Origin: Verrucomicrobiota bacterium
GTDB taxonomy: Bacteria; Verrucomicrobiota; Verrucomicrobiia; Opitutales; Opitutaceae
Assembly (NCBI GenBank): GCA_016721945.1
Contig: JADKHC010000009.1
Location: 1-64,000, forward strand
Direction of reading: 5' to 3'
Length of the DNA: 64,000 nucleotides
Shown here one piece after another: positions 1 to 12,920 of this stretch. Each line of letters opens with the position of its first letter. Position 1 is the stretch's first letter. The notes beneath the pieces were generated by a model that was not told the DNA's origin, made no database searches, and saw nothing but the letters and a program-made list of their open reading frames with translations. The position numbers were made by a program, and so were the translations under genes.

Positions 1-321
1 ATCAACGATCCAACGCAGAGCAAGGCTTTCCTGGCGTTCATACGAAATTTCAACAGGAACCTGGTAGGTCGCACCGCCAACACGGCGGCTCTTGACCTCA
101 AGGCGAGGACGGGCGTTTTCCAGAGCGCCGATCAAAAGATCGACCGGATCACCCTTTTCCAGCTTCTCCGAAACTTTTTCGAAGGCACCGTAAACGATGC
201 GCTGGGCAAGATTCTTCTTGCCGCTCTTCATGATGACATTGACGAGATGGGCTACGAGCGGGCTGCTGTAGCGAATGTCAGGAACGACTTGACGTTTTTC
301 GGCTCTGTGGCGGCGTGACAT
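1..321 (-). CDS. rpsG: 30S ribosomal protein S7 (3' end outside window)
   Basis: The first 107 codons of ribosomal protein S7, the 16S rRNA-binding primary assembly protein of the small-subunit head, read on the minus strand from an ATG at 321. The protein starts MSRRHRAEKR and contains the typical S7 stretch VNVIMKSGKKNLA, followed by the YGAFE and ENARP segments. The gene runs off the left edge, so the C-terminal third is not seen. It lies 30 bases downstream of rpsL on the same strand, the usual str-operon order (rpsL-rpsG-fusA). fusA would be expected beyond the window. Identification is secure. Confidence 0.96.
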   Translation of the reverse strand, partial: MSRRHRAEKRQVVPDIRYSSPLVAHLVNVIMKSGKKNLAQRIVYGAFEKVSEKLEKGDPVDLLIGALENARPRLEVKSRRVGGATYQVPVEISYERQESLALRWIVD

Positions 322-351
322 GACGAAATAGTATGATTAAAAAGAACAGGT

Positions 352-731
352 TTACTTGGCGGCCTTCGGGCGTTTGACGCCGTACTTGGAACGACTGCGA
401 CGACGTTTCTCAACGCCGGTGGCGTCGAGCGTACCGCGAACGATATGATAACGAACGCCGGGAAGATCCTTAACACGACCACCACGTACGAGAACGATAG
501 AATGCTCTTGGAGGTTATGGCCCTCGTCGGGAATGTACGAGATGACTTCGTTGCCATTCGTGAGGCGAACCTTGGCCACCTTACGGATAGCGGAGTTCGG
601 CTTCTTGGGGTGCGGGTCATGACCTGCACGCACACGCCACGACGAAAGGGATTGCCATCCAAAGCCGGAGATTTGGATTTGGCGCGCACCTTGCGACGTC
701 CTTTGCGCACGAGTTGATTAATGGTTGGCAT
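352..731 (-). CDS. rpsL: 30S ribosomal protein S12, with a one-base frameshift
   Basis: S12 is the decoding-centre protein of the 30S subunit. The start at 731 gives MPTINQLVRKGRRK and continues in frame to VMTRTP. The rest of the protein, from KKPNSAIRK to the C-terminal KRPKAAK, lies in another frame that stops at 352. The break is at plus-strand GGGG (607-610). S12 needs five C residues on the coding strand here (CGC ACC CCC AAG AAG), and only four are present. With one base restored the protein is 126 aa, normal for S12, with the KKPNS motif that includes the streptomycin-resistance lysine. Because S12 is essential and the break is in a homopolymer, a sequencing or assembly indel is the likeliest explanation. 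Confidence 0.93.
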
Positions 732-1370
732 ATCGAAAGAGGGTCAGGAAATGAGGAAAAGACGCGGAAAGTACCAACCACCGATTTGGCGGCAAGCACT
801 TTTTCGAGAAAAGTAAACTAAGTGAAGGTCCGACGAGGTTTTCGCGGGTCTTCGGCAAAAAAAGCGCCATCAACCCAGCGGCTGACAACGCGCAAAGCTA
901 AACGAAAAATATGGAGGGTCAGAACACCATGTCCCCCGCCAGCTATGCAAGCTCAAATCCCCAATTCACATGTTTTCCCTCTGAAAAGAGCTCGCTTAAT
1001 CCCGAAGGGAACACACGACAGAACCCATACACCCACTGCCGAAGTCGTGCCGTCGCCCATGCAGCCACTGAAGATAACGATATGCCTCAGTTAATCCGGC
1101 AGCCCCTACTCTCGCTGGATTCATAGGGGCGCTGTAAACGACCCGCCCTGGAGACGAACTAATCAACACCGACATTGCCTTGCCCCCCTCTTGAATGTAT
1201 CATTTTTAGGCTAGTTTTGATTGGTGAGCAGAGCTTCAGTTACCCACTGGATGATCAACACGGCTCGCTTCAAAGTAAGCCCTTCCCACTGAATGAAATC
1301 ATTTCATCACAGCAACCCTTGAGCTGGGCCTCTTCGCGGGTTTCTTGGTTCACCTAGTACAACCTAACCA
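732..1370. other. Intergenic region between rpsL and the plus-strand orphan gene
   Basis: About 640 bases without a convincing gene. Short open frames exist on the plus strand but have no recognisable products. The region must hold the promoter for the rpsL-rpsG transcript on the minus strand, because terminators lie behind rpoC, and the promoter of the orphan gene at 1371 on the plus strand. I could not assign either with confidence. Confidence 0.5.
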
Positions 1371-2321
1371 ATGCAAAACCAGGCCAATACCCCCAAAGTC
1401 AAAGCAGTTCAATTCGGCTCAAGCTACGGCTATCGCTTCAATGGCGACAACGTCGAACTAAACGCCTCCTTTAGAGTTCTCAGCGATGCCGCACCCCAGT
1501 TCCTGTGGGCGCTGCAACTCCGAGCCTGCCCATTCAATGCAAACTTAGCCGAACCATTGGCCTCCGTTCTTGTGGCAGAAGCCACACTCCCTCCGTTTAG
1601 CACGTTGGCCGCCATCGATACGCCGTTTTACCAGACCACGACCGCAACTCCTCCGGCCGGCAGCGCTGAATTCAATCTATACCTCATACTCGTCGCCAAA
1701 GATTCGGATGGAAATACAGAATCCCATGACATCGTTTTTTTTGATAACCCTGAACGATTCATGCAGCCGCGGTTCTCCGGACAAATCAGCCACCAAATCA
1801 CCGGAGACAACCTGCGTCTCTCCGTCGCAGCGCTCGAAAACCCACGTGATCCGGCAAACCTTAGCGGCACGCTTTCACTCGAGTTATGGGCAAACACCGA
1901 ACCTTATACTGGAGGTAATTTCAAGGGAGCCCCGCTCGCTGGCATTGTTATCGGTCATCTGGCCGGGCAAGAAAACTGGCTAGACCTCGTATATGATTTC
2001 ACCCTAGCCGAACCACCTGCTGGACACTCCCAGCTTGTGCTCATGCTTCGTGAGTGGACCGGCAACGGCTACACCACACGCGATTACTTCAACTTCGCCC
2101 TGCCGCTCGAGGTCGCACCGGAACCTACGCACATACCTGAACCTGTTATTACCCCTAAGACATCCATCCCCACACAAGAGAAAACCAGTACTGCAAAAGG
2201 AACACCGGTAATCAAGCAGAAGGAATCCTCAAAAAAGGCCAAGTCCGCCGCCAAAGGATCAAAGCGCCCCTCATCAACAAAAACACCCCCTGCACGCAGC
2301 TCAAAGGGAACCACCAAATAG
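1371..2321 (+). CDS. Orphan protein: two-copy beta-rich domain plus lysine-rich tail
   Basis: A 316-aa protein I do not recognise. It has an internal duplication. Residues about 20-127 and 140-245 align through NGDNVEL (24-30) with TGDNLRL (144-150), and through PPAG followed by alternating hydrophobics, Gly, Asp and Phe (95-124 with 216-242). This suggests two similar beta-sandwich-like modules. Residues 250-316 form a low-complexity tail rich in Lys, Ser, Thr, Pro and Ala that resembles a histone-H1-type tail. No signal peptide or membrane segment is seen, so it is probably cytoplasmic, and the basic tail could bind nucleic acid (inference). It lies on the strand opposite to the rpoBC and rpsLG blocks and splits them. 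The ATG start has no clear Shine-Dalgarno site. Confidence 0.8.
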   Translation: MQNQANTPKVKAVQFGSSYGYRFNGDNVELNASFRVLSDAAPQFLWALQLRACPFNANLAEPLASVLVAEATLPPFSTLAAIDTPFYQTTTATPPAGSAEFNLYLILVAKDSDGNTESHDIVFFDNPERFMQPRFSGQISHQITGDNLRLSVAALENPRDPANLSGTLSLELWANTEPYTGGNFKGAPLAGIVIGHLAGQENWLDLVYDFTLAEPPAGHSQLVLMLREWTGNGYTTRDYFNFALPLEVAPEPTHIPEPVITPKTSIPTQEKTSTAKGTPVIKQKESSKKAKSAAKGSKRPSSTKTPPARSSKGTTK

Positions 2322-2680
2322 AAACCAAGGACTTCCTCTGTTTCTTGCATCGATTGCCCTCCCTTACCGCAATGGCGCTTACAGTCAGTTCGTGTTCAGT
2401 AAGAAACACCGCTGGAAAGCGCAGGATATTGGTTAGGGAAAACACCCGAACCATGGCGTACGTCTGGCTCAGCGCGCGCACCGACTCGGTAAACAAACCA
2501 GCGGTCTTCCTGCGCGTGAGAAGCGATGGCTCAACCTTACCCACTAAGGACCAGAGAAAATAGGGGCGTAGACGTATTTCTGAAGGTAAAAAGCGCGCCT
2601 TGGCTGAACCGTAAAAACACCAAAGCAAAGGCTATTGGGAAATACGCAAGTCACACTCCTGCAACGCGTAAAATGGGCAA
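2322..2680. other. Intergenic region, nothing recognised
   Basis: About 360 bases downstream of the orphan gene. Overlapping open frames in several phases give no recognisable protein. No clear gene or repeat is seen before the hairpin at 2688. Confidence 0.4.
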
Positions 2681-2708
2681 AAAAAATCGCCCGGCACGAG
2701 GCCGGGCG
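2681..2708 (-). terminator. Second hairpin-plus-T terminator behind rpoC
   Basis: An 8-bp perfect stem (CGCCCGGC at 2688-2695, GCCGGGCG at 2701-2708) has a 5-base loop. On the minus strand it is followed by a T run (plus-strand A run 2681-2686). It lies about 200 bases beyond rpoC and could act as a back-up terminator. On the plus strand there is no T run after the stem. Confidence 0.7.
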
Positions 2709-2849
2709 ATTAAACCGAACGGAGCTAAGCTCTACGTTGCGATTTTTGGCGGGAGGGAATTAAAGACTCTTTTTTTGAGGCTTATTGCAAGCAAATTGTT
2801 TACCCTTTTGATGTATTTTCACTGATCGTCGAGGGCTCTTTCAGCTCTG

Positions 2850-2887
2850 CAAAAACAGAAAAGCCGCAGGGTTTATCCTGCGGCTTT
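2850..2887 (-). terminator. Intrinsic terminator of the rpoBC transcript
   Basis: An 11-bp perfect stem (AAAGCCGCAGG at 2860-2870, CCTGCGGCTTT at 2877-2887) with a 6-base loop. On the minus strand it is followed by TTTTCTGTTTTT. It sits 25 bases after the rpoC stop codon, so it most likely ends the rplK-rpoC transcript and separates it from rpsL-rpsG. Confidence 0.9.
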
Positions 2888-2911
2888 GAGATCAAACTTT
2901 TGGGAGAACGA

Positions 2912-5900
2912 TTAGCTGGCTTCGCTCTTTACGGCAACTTCCTCGGCGACCGGAATATCGGCACCAAAGGGAAGGCCGATCTTGAGCTTCTTGTAGCTCG
3001 GCAGGCCGGTGCCCGCCGGGATCAAGTGACCCATGATGACGTTTTCCTTGAAGCCCTTCAGCATGTCGACCTTGCCCAGTGTGGAGGCATCGGTGAGCAC
3101 GCGGGTGGTTTCTTGGAAGGACGCAGCCGAGATAAAGCTCTCGGTTTCCAACGAGGCCTTGGTGATGCCCAAGAGAATCGGTTCAGCTTCGGCGGGTTTG
3201 CCACCGGCTTCTTCGATACGCTTGTTGTCGGTGAGGAACGCCATGCGATCGATCTGCTCACCCCAGAAGTACTCGCTGTCGCCCGGATCGGTGATACGGA
3301 CTTTGCGGAGCATCTGGCGGATGATGATTTCGATGTGCTTGTCGTTAATCGTCACGCCTTGCAGGCGGTAAACTTCCTGCACCTGTGAGATAAGGAAGTC
3401 GTACAAAGCCGACGGCCCGAGGATTTCGAGGATCTCATGTGGATCAGCCGAACCTTCTGTGAGGTGCTGGCCTTTGTGAACCACGTCGCCGGGTTGCACG
3501 ATGATGTGCTTGCCGGTCGGGATAAGATGTTCCTCTTCCTGGGCGGTCTCTTCGTTTTTGACGACGAGCTTGCGCTTGCCACGAACAGAACCTTCGAAGG
3601 AAACAACACCGTCGATACGGGCCATCTCGGCTGCATCCTTCGGGCGGCGGGCTTCGAAAAGCTCGGCGACGCGAGGGAGACCACCCGTGATGTCCTTGGT
3701 CTTGGAGGCCTGACGCGGGGTCTTGGCGAGCAAGGCACCGGGAGCGATTGTGTCGCCTTCGTTGACCGCGATCTGAGCGCCGACGGGAATCGAATAAGAC
3801 GCGAGCGGCTTGTTCTTTTCGTCGCGGATTTCGACCTGCGGATTAAGATCTTCCTTATGCTCGATGACGACGGTGGCGATGCGGCCCGAGCTCTCGTCGA
3901 GTTCGCGCTTCACGGTGACACCAGGGATCATGTCTTTGAAGACGAGTACGCCACCCTTCTCGGAGAGAACGGGAATGTTGTACGGATCCCACTGTGCCAG
4001 GACCTGGCCCTTGTCGATCTTCTCGCCATCACCAATCGGCAGGTACGAGCCAACGACAATGTTGTAGGTCTCAAGCTCGCGGTCTTCGGCGTCGATGATC
4101 TGGATCGTGCCGGTTTTATTGAGCACGATGCTAGCACCGTCAGCCGTAGGCACGAGGCGCAGGCCTTTGTAGCGAATGGTGCCGCCTGTACGGACGCGAA
4201 TTTCAGGAGTTTTGAAGCCGCCAGACGCAACGCCACCGATGTGGAAGGTACGCATGGTGAGCTGAGTGCCAGGTTCGCCGATGGATTGAGCGGCGATGAT
4301 ACCGACCGAGTCACCGATTTTGGCGATACGGTTGGTTGCGGGATTGATGCCGTAGGATTTGGCATCGATACCGAGCAAGCTGCACGAGGTGAGCGGCGAC
4401 ATGACTTTGACGCGCTCAATGCCGCAGTCTTCGATCTTGGTGGCGACTTCTTCAGAGATGAGATCGCCCGAACCAACGAGCAGTTCGGTAGGACTGAGCG
4501 GGTTGTACACATCGTCGCTGGAGCAGCGGCCGACAAGACGTTCACGGAGGCCGACGATTTCGTCGTCACCTTCGAAGATAGCCTTCTTCCAAACGCCGTC
4601 GCGAGCGCCGCAGTCGTCTTCAGCAATGATGACGTCCATGGCCACGTCGCACAATTTACGCGTGAGGTAGCCGGCGTCAGCGGTCTTGAGCGCTGTATCC
4701 GCCAAACCCTTACGGGCACCGTGGGTGGAGATGAAGTATTCGAGAACGGTCAGACCTTCGCGGAAGGACGACAGAATCGGGCGTTCGATGATTTCGCCGG
4801 AGGGCTTGGCCATGAGGCCGCGGGTACCGCACAGCTGACGAACCTGCTGTTTGTTACCACGAGCACCGGAGTCCATCATGATGTAAACCGGGTTAACCTC
4901 AGGACGGCCGTCGTTGTTTTCGAGTTTGGCGAAAACTTCCTTGGCGATCTTGTCGGTGGCACCTGTCCAGATATCGACGACCTTGTTGTAACGTTCGCCG
5001 TCGGTGATGATACCCTTATTGAACTGGGCTTCGACTTCGGCGATCTTCTTGCGAGAATCGGCAACGATGTCCTTCTTCGCTTCGGGGATGATCATGTCAT
5101 CGATACCGATCGAGATACCAGCCTGCATGGCGGTCTGGAAGCCGAGCTCTTTGAGCTTGTCGAGGGTTTCGACGGTGACGTGGTCGCCGGCGACTTTGTA
5201 GGTATTGAGGATCAGATCACCGAGCTTGCTCTTCGGAACAGCAAAGTTAACGAAGCCGAGCGCGGCGGGCCAGATCTGGTTAAAGATCACGCGGCCGACG
5301 GTGGTACGAAGGTTTTTCTTGTCCTTCTTACCAAAGACGGTGTCGCGGCCGTAGTCCGGATTAGGAACATCGACCCAGTCGTGCTTTTTCAGCGCACCGT
5401 CGAGGACGGCGAACTGCACTTCCTGGAGACCAGCAAGCACGGGAACGCGAACGCCCTTGGCGGGCTTTATACGCGGTTCAATGGTTAGGTAATACGCGCC
5501 GAGGACGATGTCCTGCGAGGGCGTTAGAATCGGCTTGCCGGAGGACGGCGAGAAGATGTTCGACGTCGCCATCATGAGGAGTTTGCACTCCATGATCGCT
5601 TCGAGGGACAACGGGACGTGGACGGCCATCTGGTCACCGTCGAAGTCGGCGTTGTAAGCCGTACAGACGAGCGGGTGAATACGAATGGCTTCGCCTTCGA
5701 TGAGCACAGGCTCGAAAGCCTGGATCGAGAGACGATGCAACGTCGGCGCGCGATTGAGCAGCACCGGGTGGCCCTTGGTAACTTCCTCGAGGATATCCCA
5801 AACTTCTGGCGACTTCTTCTCGATCATCTTGCGAGCACCGCGAACGGTATGCACGAAACCGAGTTCCTTCAGGCGGCGAATGATGAACGGCTCGAAGAGA

Positions 5901-7057
5901 ACGAGTGCCATCTTCTTGGGCAGACCGCATTGGCTGAGCTTGAGCTCAGGGCCGATGACGATGACGGAACGGCCGGAGTAATCGACGCGTTTGCCGAGCA
6001 AATTCTGACGGAAACGACCCTGCTTGCCCTTGAGCATATCGCTCAAAGATTTCAGCGGACGATTGCCGGCGCCCGTGACGGGACGACCGTGGCGGCCGTT
6101 GTCGAAGAGAGCGTCAACGGCTTCCTGCAGCATGCGCTTTTCGTTATGAATAATAACGTCGGGCGTCTTCAACTGCATGAGGTTTTTCAACCGGTTGTTA
6201 CGGTTGATCACGCGACGATAAAGATCGTTCAGATCGGAGGTGGCGAAACGGCCGCCTTCGAGGGGAACCAACGGACGGAGATCAGGCGGGATGACCGGCA
6301 GCACTTCGAGCACCATCCACTCAGGACGCGAGTGAGAGTGAATGAAGCCTTGGATGACCTTGAGACGCTTCGAGAGCTTTTTCTTGATCTGCTTCGATTT
6401 CGTCGCGCGCATCTGCTCTTGGAGCTCAGCGACAGTGGCTTCCATGTCCATCTTGACGAGGGCATCACGGACGGCTTCGGCACCCATCTTGGCGACAAAG
6501 GAATCGTCACCGTATTCGTCGAGCGCCTGGCGGTACTCGGTGTCGGTGAGGAGCTGCTTGAGTTCGAGCGGAGTCTTGCCCGGATCGACAACCATGTAGT
6601 TCTCGTAGTAGATCACGCGTTCGAGAGAACGCGCGGTCATATCGAGCAAGAGACCGAGACGGCTCGGCATGCTCTTCAAGAACCAGATGTGAGCGACAGG
6701 AACAGCGAGTTCGATGTGACCCATGCGCTCGCGACGGACGCGGGCAATGGTGACTTCGACGCCGCAACGATCGCAAACGACGTCCTTGTACTTGATGCGC
6801 TTGTACTTTCCGCAAGCGCACTCGTAGTCGCGGACGGGGCCAAAAATCTTTTGGCAGAAGAGACCACCCGGCTCGGGCTTAAAGGTGCGGTAATTGATGG
6901 TCTCGGGGTTCTTCACTTCACCCTTCGACCAGTTACGGATCGTTTCGGGCGAAGCGACCGTGATGGACACGCAATCGAACGGGCTCTCGTCGAGACCGAG
7001 CGTAGAACGGACTTCCTCACGGGCAGAGGCGGCGGTTTCTGCGGGTTGAATGCTCAT
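2912..7057 (-). CDS. rpoC: DNA-directed RNA polymerase subunit beta'
   Basis: The 1,381-aa largest subunit of RNA polymerase. The N-terminal zinc-binding cysteines are C80, C82, C95 and C98. The bridge and clamp regions are typical, and the catalytic magnesium site NADFDGDQM has its three aspartates at 471, 473 and 475. The second zinc-site region (CGARD, then LTSCSLLG) and the trigger-loop region (SIGEPGTQLTMRTFH) are present. The length is close to that of the E. coli protein. The gene is 50 bases downstream of rpoB and is followed by two terminators. The start MSIQPAETAA is the only reasonable ATG. Confidence 0.99.
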   Translation of the reverse strand: MSIQPAETAASAREEVRSTLGLDESPFDCVSITVASPETIRNWSKGEVKNPETINYRTFKPEPGGLFCQKIFGPVRDYECACGKYKRIKYKDVVCDRCGVEVTIARVRRERMGHIELAVPVAHIWFLKSMPSRLGLLLDMTARSLERVIYYENYMVVDPGKTPLELKQLLTDTEYRQALDEYGDDSFVAKMGAEAVRDALVKMDMEATVAELQEQMRATKSKQIKKKLSKRLKVIQGFIHSHSRPEWMVLEVLPVIPPDLRPLVPLEGGRFATSDLNDLYRRVINRNNRLKNLMQLKTPDVIIHNEKRMLQEAVDALFDNGRHGRPVTGAGNRPLKSLSDMLKGKQGRFRQNLLGKRVDYSGRSVIVIGPELKLSQCGLPKKMALVLFEPFIIRRLKELGFVHTVRGARKMIEKKSPEVWDILEEVTKGHPVLLNRAPTLHRLSIQAFEPVLIEGEAIRIHPLVCTAYNADFDGDQMAVHVPLSLEAIMECKLLMMATSNIFSPSSGKPILTPSQDIVLGAYYLTIEPRIKPAKGVRVPVLAGLQEVQFAVLDGALKKHDWVDVPNPDYGRDTVFGKKDKKNLRTTVGRVIFNQIWPAALGFVNFAVPKSKLGDLILNTYKVAGDHVTVETLDKLKELGFQTAMQAGISIGIDDMIIPEAKKDIVADSRKKIAEVEAQFNKGIITDGERYNKVVDIWTGATDKIAKEVFAKLENNDGRPEVNPVYIMMDSGARGNKQQVRQLCGTRGLMAKPSGEIIERPILSSFREGLTVLEYFISTHGARKGLADTALKTADAGYLTRKLCDVAMDVIIAEDDCGARDGVWKKAIFEGDDEIVGLRERLVGRCSSDDVYNPLSPTELLVGSGDLISEEVATKIEDCGIERVKVMSPLTSCSLLGIDAKSYGINPATNRIAKIGDSVGIIAAQSIGEPGTQLTMRTFHIGGVASGGFKTPEIRVRTGGTIRYKGLRLVPTADGASIVLNKTGTIQIIDAEDRELETYNIVVGSYLPIGDGEKIDKGQVLAQWDPYNIPVLSEKGGVLVFKDMIPGVTVKRELDESSGRIATVVIEHKEDLNPQVEIRDEKNKPLASYSIPVGAQIAVNEGDTIAPGALLAKTPRQASKTKDITGGLPRVAELFEARRPKDAAEMARIDGVVSFEGSVRGKRKLVVKNEETAQEEEHLIPTGKHIIVQPGDVVHKGQHLTEGSADPHEILEILGPSALYDFLISQVQEVYRLQGVTINDKHIEIIIRQMLRKVRITDPGDSEYFWGEQIDRMAFLTDNKRIEEAGGKPAEAEPILLGITKASLETESFISAASFQETTRVLTDASTLGKVDMLKGFKENVIMGHLIPAGTGLPSYKKLKIGLPFGADIPVAEEVAVKSEAS

Positions 7058-7107
7058 TTAGATAATTCCCTGAATAATTTCGTTAAAGGATTCGCTGGAC
7101 GCGTGAC

Positions 7108-10884
<3,777 letters not shown>

Positions 10885-11003
10885 GGGTGTTCCCGGTTAA
10901 TTGAATGAAAAGCGTGAGCGCGGGAGGCGCAAAAAATCAGCCTTGGTGCTGTCGTTGGGCGTGATCAGCGGGGGCTGAAAGACCAAACAAAGAACAAAAA
11001 TGA

Positions 11004-11045
11004 AAAAAGGCAAAGGACAGGCCGCGTAGAGACACGGCCTGTCCT
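11004..11045 (-). terminator. Attenuator-like hairpin between rplL and rpoB
   Basis: A perfect 11-bp stem (AGGACAGGCCG at 11014-11024, CGGCCTGTCCT at 11035-11045) has a 10-base loop. On the minus strand it is followed by TTGCCTTTTTTC. It sits 40 bases after the rplL stop and 120 bases before the rpoB start. In E. coli a partial terminator at this same junction sets the lower expression of rpoBC relative to the ribosomal protein genes. The same role is likely here (inference from position and structure). Confidence 0.8.
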
Positions 11046-11084
11046 GAAAAGTTGAAACGATGTGCGATGTTGATCGCCAAGCGC

Positions 11085-11465
<381 letters not shown>

Positions 11466-11554
11466 GTTGATTTCCTTGAGGTGGCTAGCGGTTTCGGGAT
11501 GAAACGCGTTTAAAAGACGTATCTTCTAGTCGGCCTCTGTGGATGGTTGGGCTC

Positions 11555-11586
11555 TGGAAACGCGGCGACGGAGCACCGCGTTTCCA
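11555..11586. repeat. Perfect inverted repeat between rplJ and rplL
   Basis: An 11-bp stem (TGGAAACGCGG at 11555-11565, CCGCGTTTCCA at 11576-11586) with a 10-base loop in the rplJ-rplL spacer. Read on the transcribed minus strand it is not followed by a T run, so it is not a standard terminator. It may be an mRNA processing or stability hairpin that helps set the higher L7/L12 dose (inference). Confidence 0.6.
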
Positions 11587-11599
11587 AAAAGGGGTTTGG

Positions 11600-12115
11600 T
11601 TAGGCGGCGGGAGTTGCAGGAGCGTCTGCGACAGCGGGAGTCTCTTTCTTGACTCGGGCGTCGAGAACGCGAACGAAGGCAGCGGCGTTCTGTGAGAACA
11701 GGCCGAGCAACTGGGCGCGAAGGACGTCGAGGGAAGGTAGATCCGCCATCTTCGAGAGATCGGAAGCGCTGATCGTCTTCTTTTCGATCACGCCTACCTT
11801 GATTTCGAGCTTCTGTTTGTCCGTGAAGAACTTTTTCAGAACCTTGGCCACGCCAGCGGGGTTCTTGCCACCGACAACAATGGCTGTTGGGCCAGCGAGC
11901 GATGTTTCGATATCGGGCAGGCCGAGGGCCTTGGCCGCAACACGGAGTGAGCTGTTCTTAACGACGTGGAACTCGGCATTCTCAGCAGCAAGCTTGCCCC
12001 GGAGGTCAGCAACGTCAGAGACGGTGACTTTGGAGAAGTTGGCGAGGATGACGTAGTCGGACTTCTTGAGGTGGGTCTCGACCTCAGCGATCAAATATTG
12101 TTTTTCGGCTCTCAT
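11600..12115 (-). CDS. rplJ: 50S ribosomal protein L10
   Basis: The 171-aa base of the ribosomal stalk, which binds 23S rRNA and holds the L7/L12 dimers through its C-terminal helix. The typical N-terminal domain is visible: KSDYVILANFSKVTVSDVADLR, shortened here to its key core YVILANFSKVTV, then FHVVKNSSLRVAAK and LAGPTAIV. The C-terminal alanine-rich end is TPAVADAPATPAA. The gene starts MRAEKQYLIAEVE at 12115, 14 bases after rplA, and is cotranscribed with rplL. Identification is secure. Confidence 0.97.
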   Translation of the reverse strand: MRAEKQYLIAEVETHLKKSDYVILANFSKVTVSDVADLRGKLAAENAEFHVVKNSSLRVAAKALGLPDIETSLAGPTAIVVGGKNPAGVAKVLKKFFTDKQKLEIKVGVIEKKTISASDLSKMADLPSLDVLRAQLLGLFSQNAAAFVRVLDARVKKETPAVADAPATPAA

Positions 12116-12129
12116 GGTCGGGAGGTGAG

Positions 12130-12825
12130 TTAGGCTTTGTTGTACTCGCCTACAGCAACGTGCACAGCCGGGCTCTGGCTGGACGAGATGGCGATGGTTT
12201 TGATGTAGATGCCGCCTTTGAATGAGGCTGGCTTAGCTTTCGCAATAGCATCGATAACAACTACAGCGTTTTCGATAATCTGGTCAGCGGTGAAGGAGCG
12301 TTTACCAACGCCGACGCCGATGTTGGCGGTCTTGTCCATCTTGAATTCAACGCGGCCGGCTTTGACGGCTTTGATGCCTGCGACGATGTCGTCGGTCACG
12401 GTACCGGACTTCGGATTGGGCATGAGGCCCTTGGGTCCGAGGACGCGAGCGAGCGAGCGGACGGTCTTCATGGCTTCAGTCGTGGCGATGGCGACGTCGA
12501 AATCGAGCCAGCCTTCGTTGATCTTGGCCATGATATCCTGTAAGCCAGCAGTGTCGGCACCGGCATCGAGGGCGGCTTTGACATTGTCGGTGAAGACGAG
12601 AACGCGAACTTTCTTACCCGAACCATTCGGCAGGGGCGTGGTGCCACGCACGTTTTGGTCGCCAGAGGCGGCGTCAACGCCGAGAGAGAAGGACAGCTCG
12701 ACGGTCTCGTCGAACTTGGCCTTCGGGAATTTGGCGAGGATTTCCACTGCTTCCTTGAGCGGATAGTCCTTGGTGAGGTCAGCGACTTGGACGGCGCTGC
12801 GATAACGTTTACTGGCTTTCTGCAT
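12130..12825 (-). CDS. rplA: 50S ribosomal protein L1
   Basis: The 231-aa L1-stalk protein and, in many bacteria, a translational repressor of its own rplK-rplA mRNA. I chose the ATG at 12825 (MQKASKRYRSAV) rather than the longer frame from 12846, because AAGGAG lies just upstream of it and it matches the usual L1 N-terminus. The conserved NVRGTTPLPNGSGK, the GPKGLMPNPKSGTV motif and GRVEFKMDKTANIG are present. The gene lies between rplK and rplJ as in most bacteria. Confidence 0.97.
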   Translation of the reverse strand: MQKASKRYRSAVQVADLTKDYPLKEAVEILAKFPKAKFDETVELSFSLGVDAASGDQNVRGTTPLPNGSGKKVRVLVFTDNVKAALDAGADTAGLQDIMAKINEGWLDFDVAIATTEAMKTVRSLARVLGPKGLMPNPKSGTVTDDIVAGIKAVKAGRVEFKMDKTANIGVGVGKRSFTADQIIENAVVVIDAIAKAKPASFKGGIYIKTIAISSSQSPAVHVAVGEYNKA

Positions 12826-12888
12826 TTTTAGCTCCTTGCGGTGCAAACGTCTCGGTTGAGACTCCCGCGGTGAGTTAGGGTTGAGGAC

Positions 12889-12912
12889 GGGACTCCGGAA
12901 AACCGGAGCCCC
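12889..12912. repeat. Hairpin between rplK and rplA
   Basis: A 10-bp stem with one mismatch (GGGACTCCGG at 12889-12898, CCGGAGCCCC at 12903-12912) and an AAAA tetraloop, placed 8 bases after rplK and 60 bases before rplA. There is no downstream T run on the transcribed strand. It may be a regulatory or stabilising mRNA hairpin in the rplKA leader/spacer, but a protein-binding role is not shown by sequence alone. Confidence 0.6.
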
Positions 12913-12920
12913 TAAAGAGT

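Noticed and set aside
2212..2628. A 138-codon minus-strand frame between rpoC and the orphan gene
   Set aside because: It overlaps the orphan gene on the other strand and has no recognisable motif or start signal.
3437..5488. A 683-codon open frame on the plus strand inside rpoC
   Set aside because: It lies antisense to the clear rpoC gene and has the biased composition of a shadow frame in high-GC DNA; no recognisable domain.
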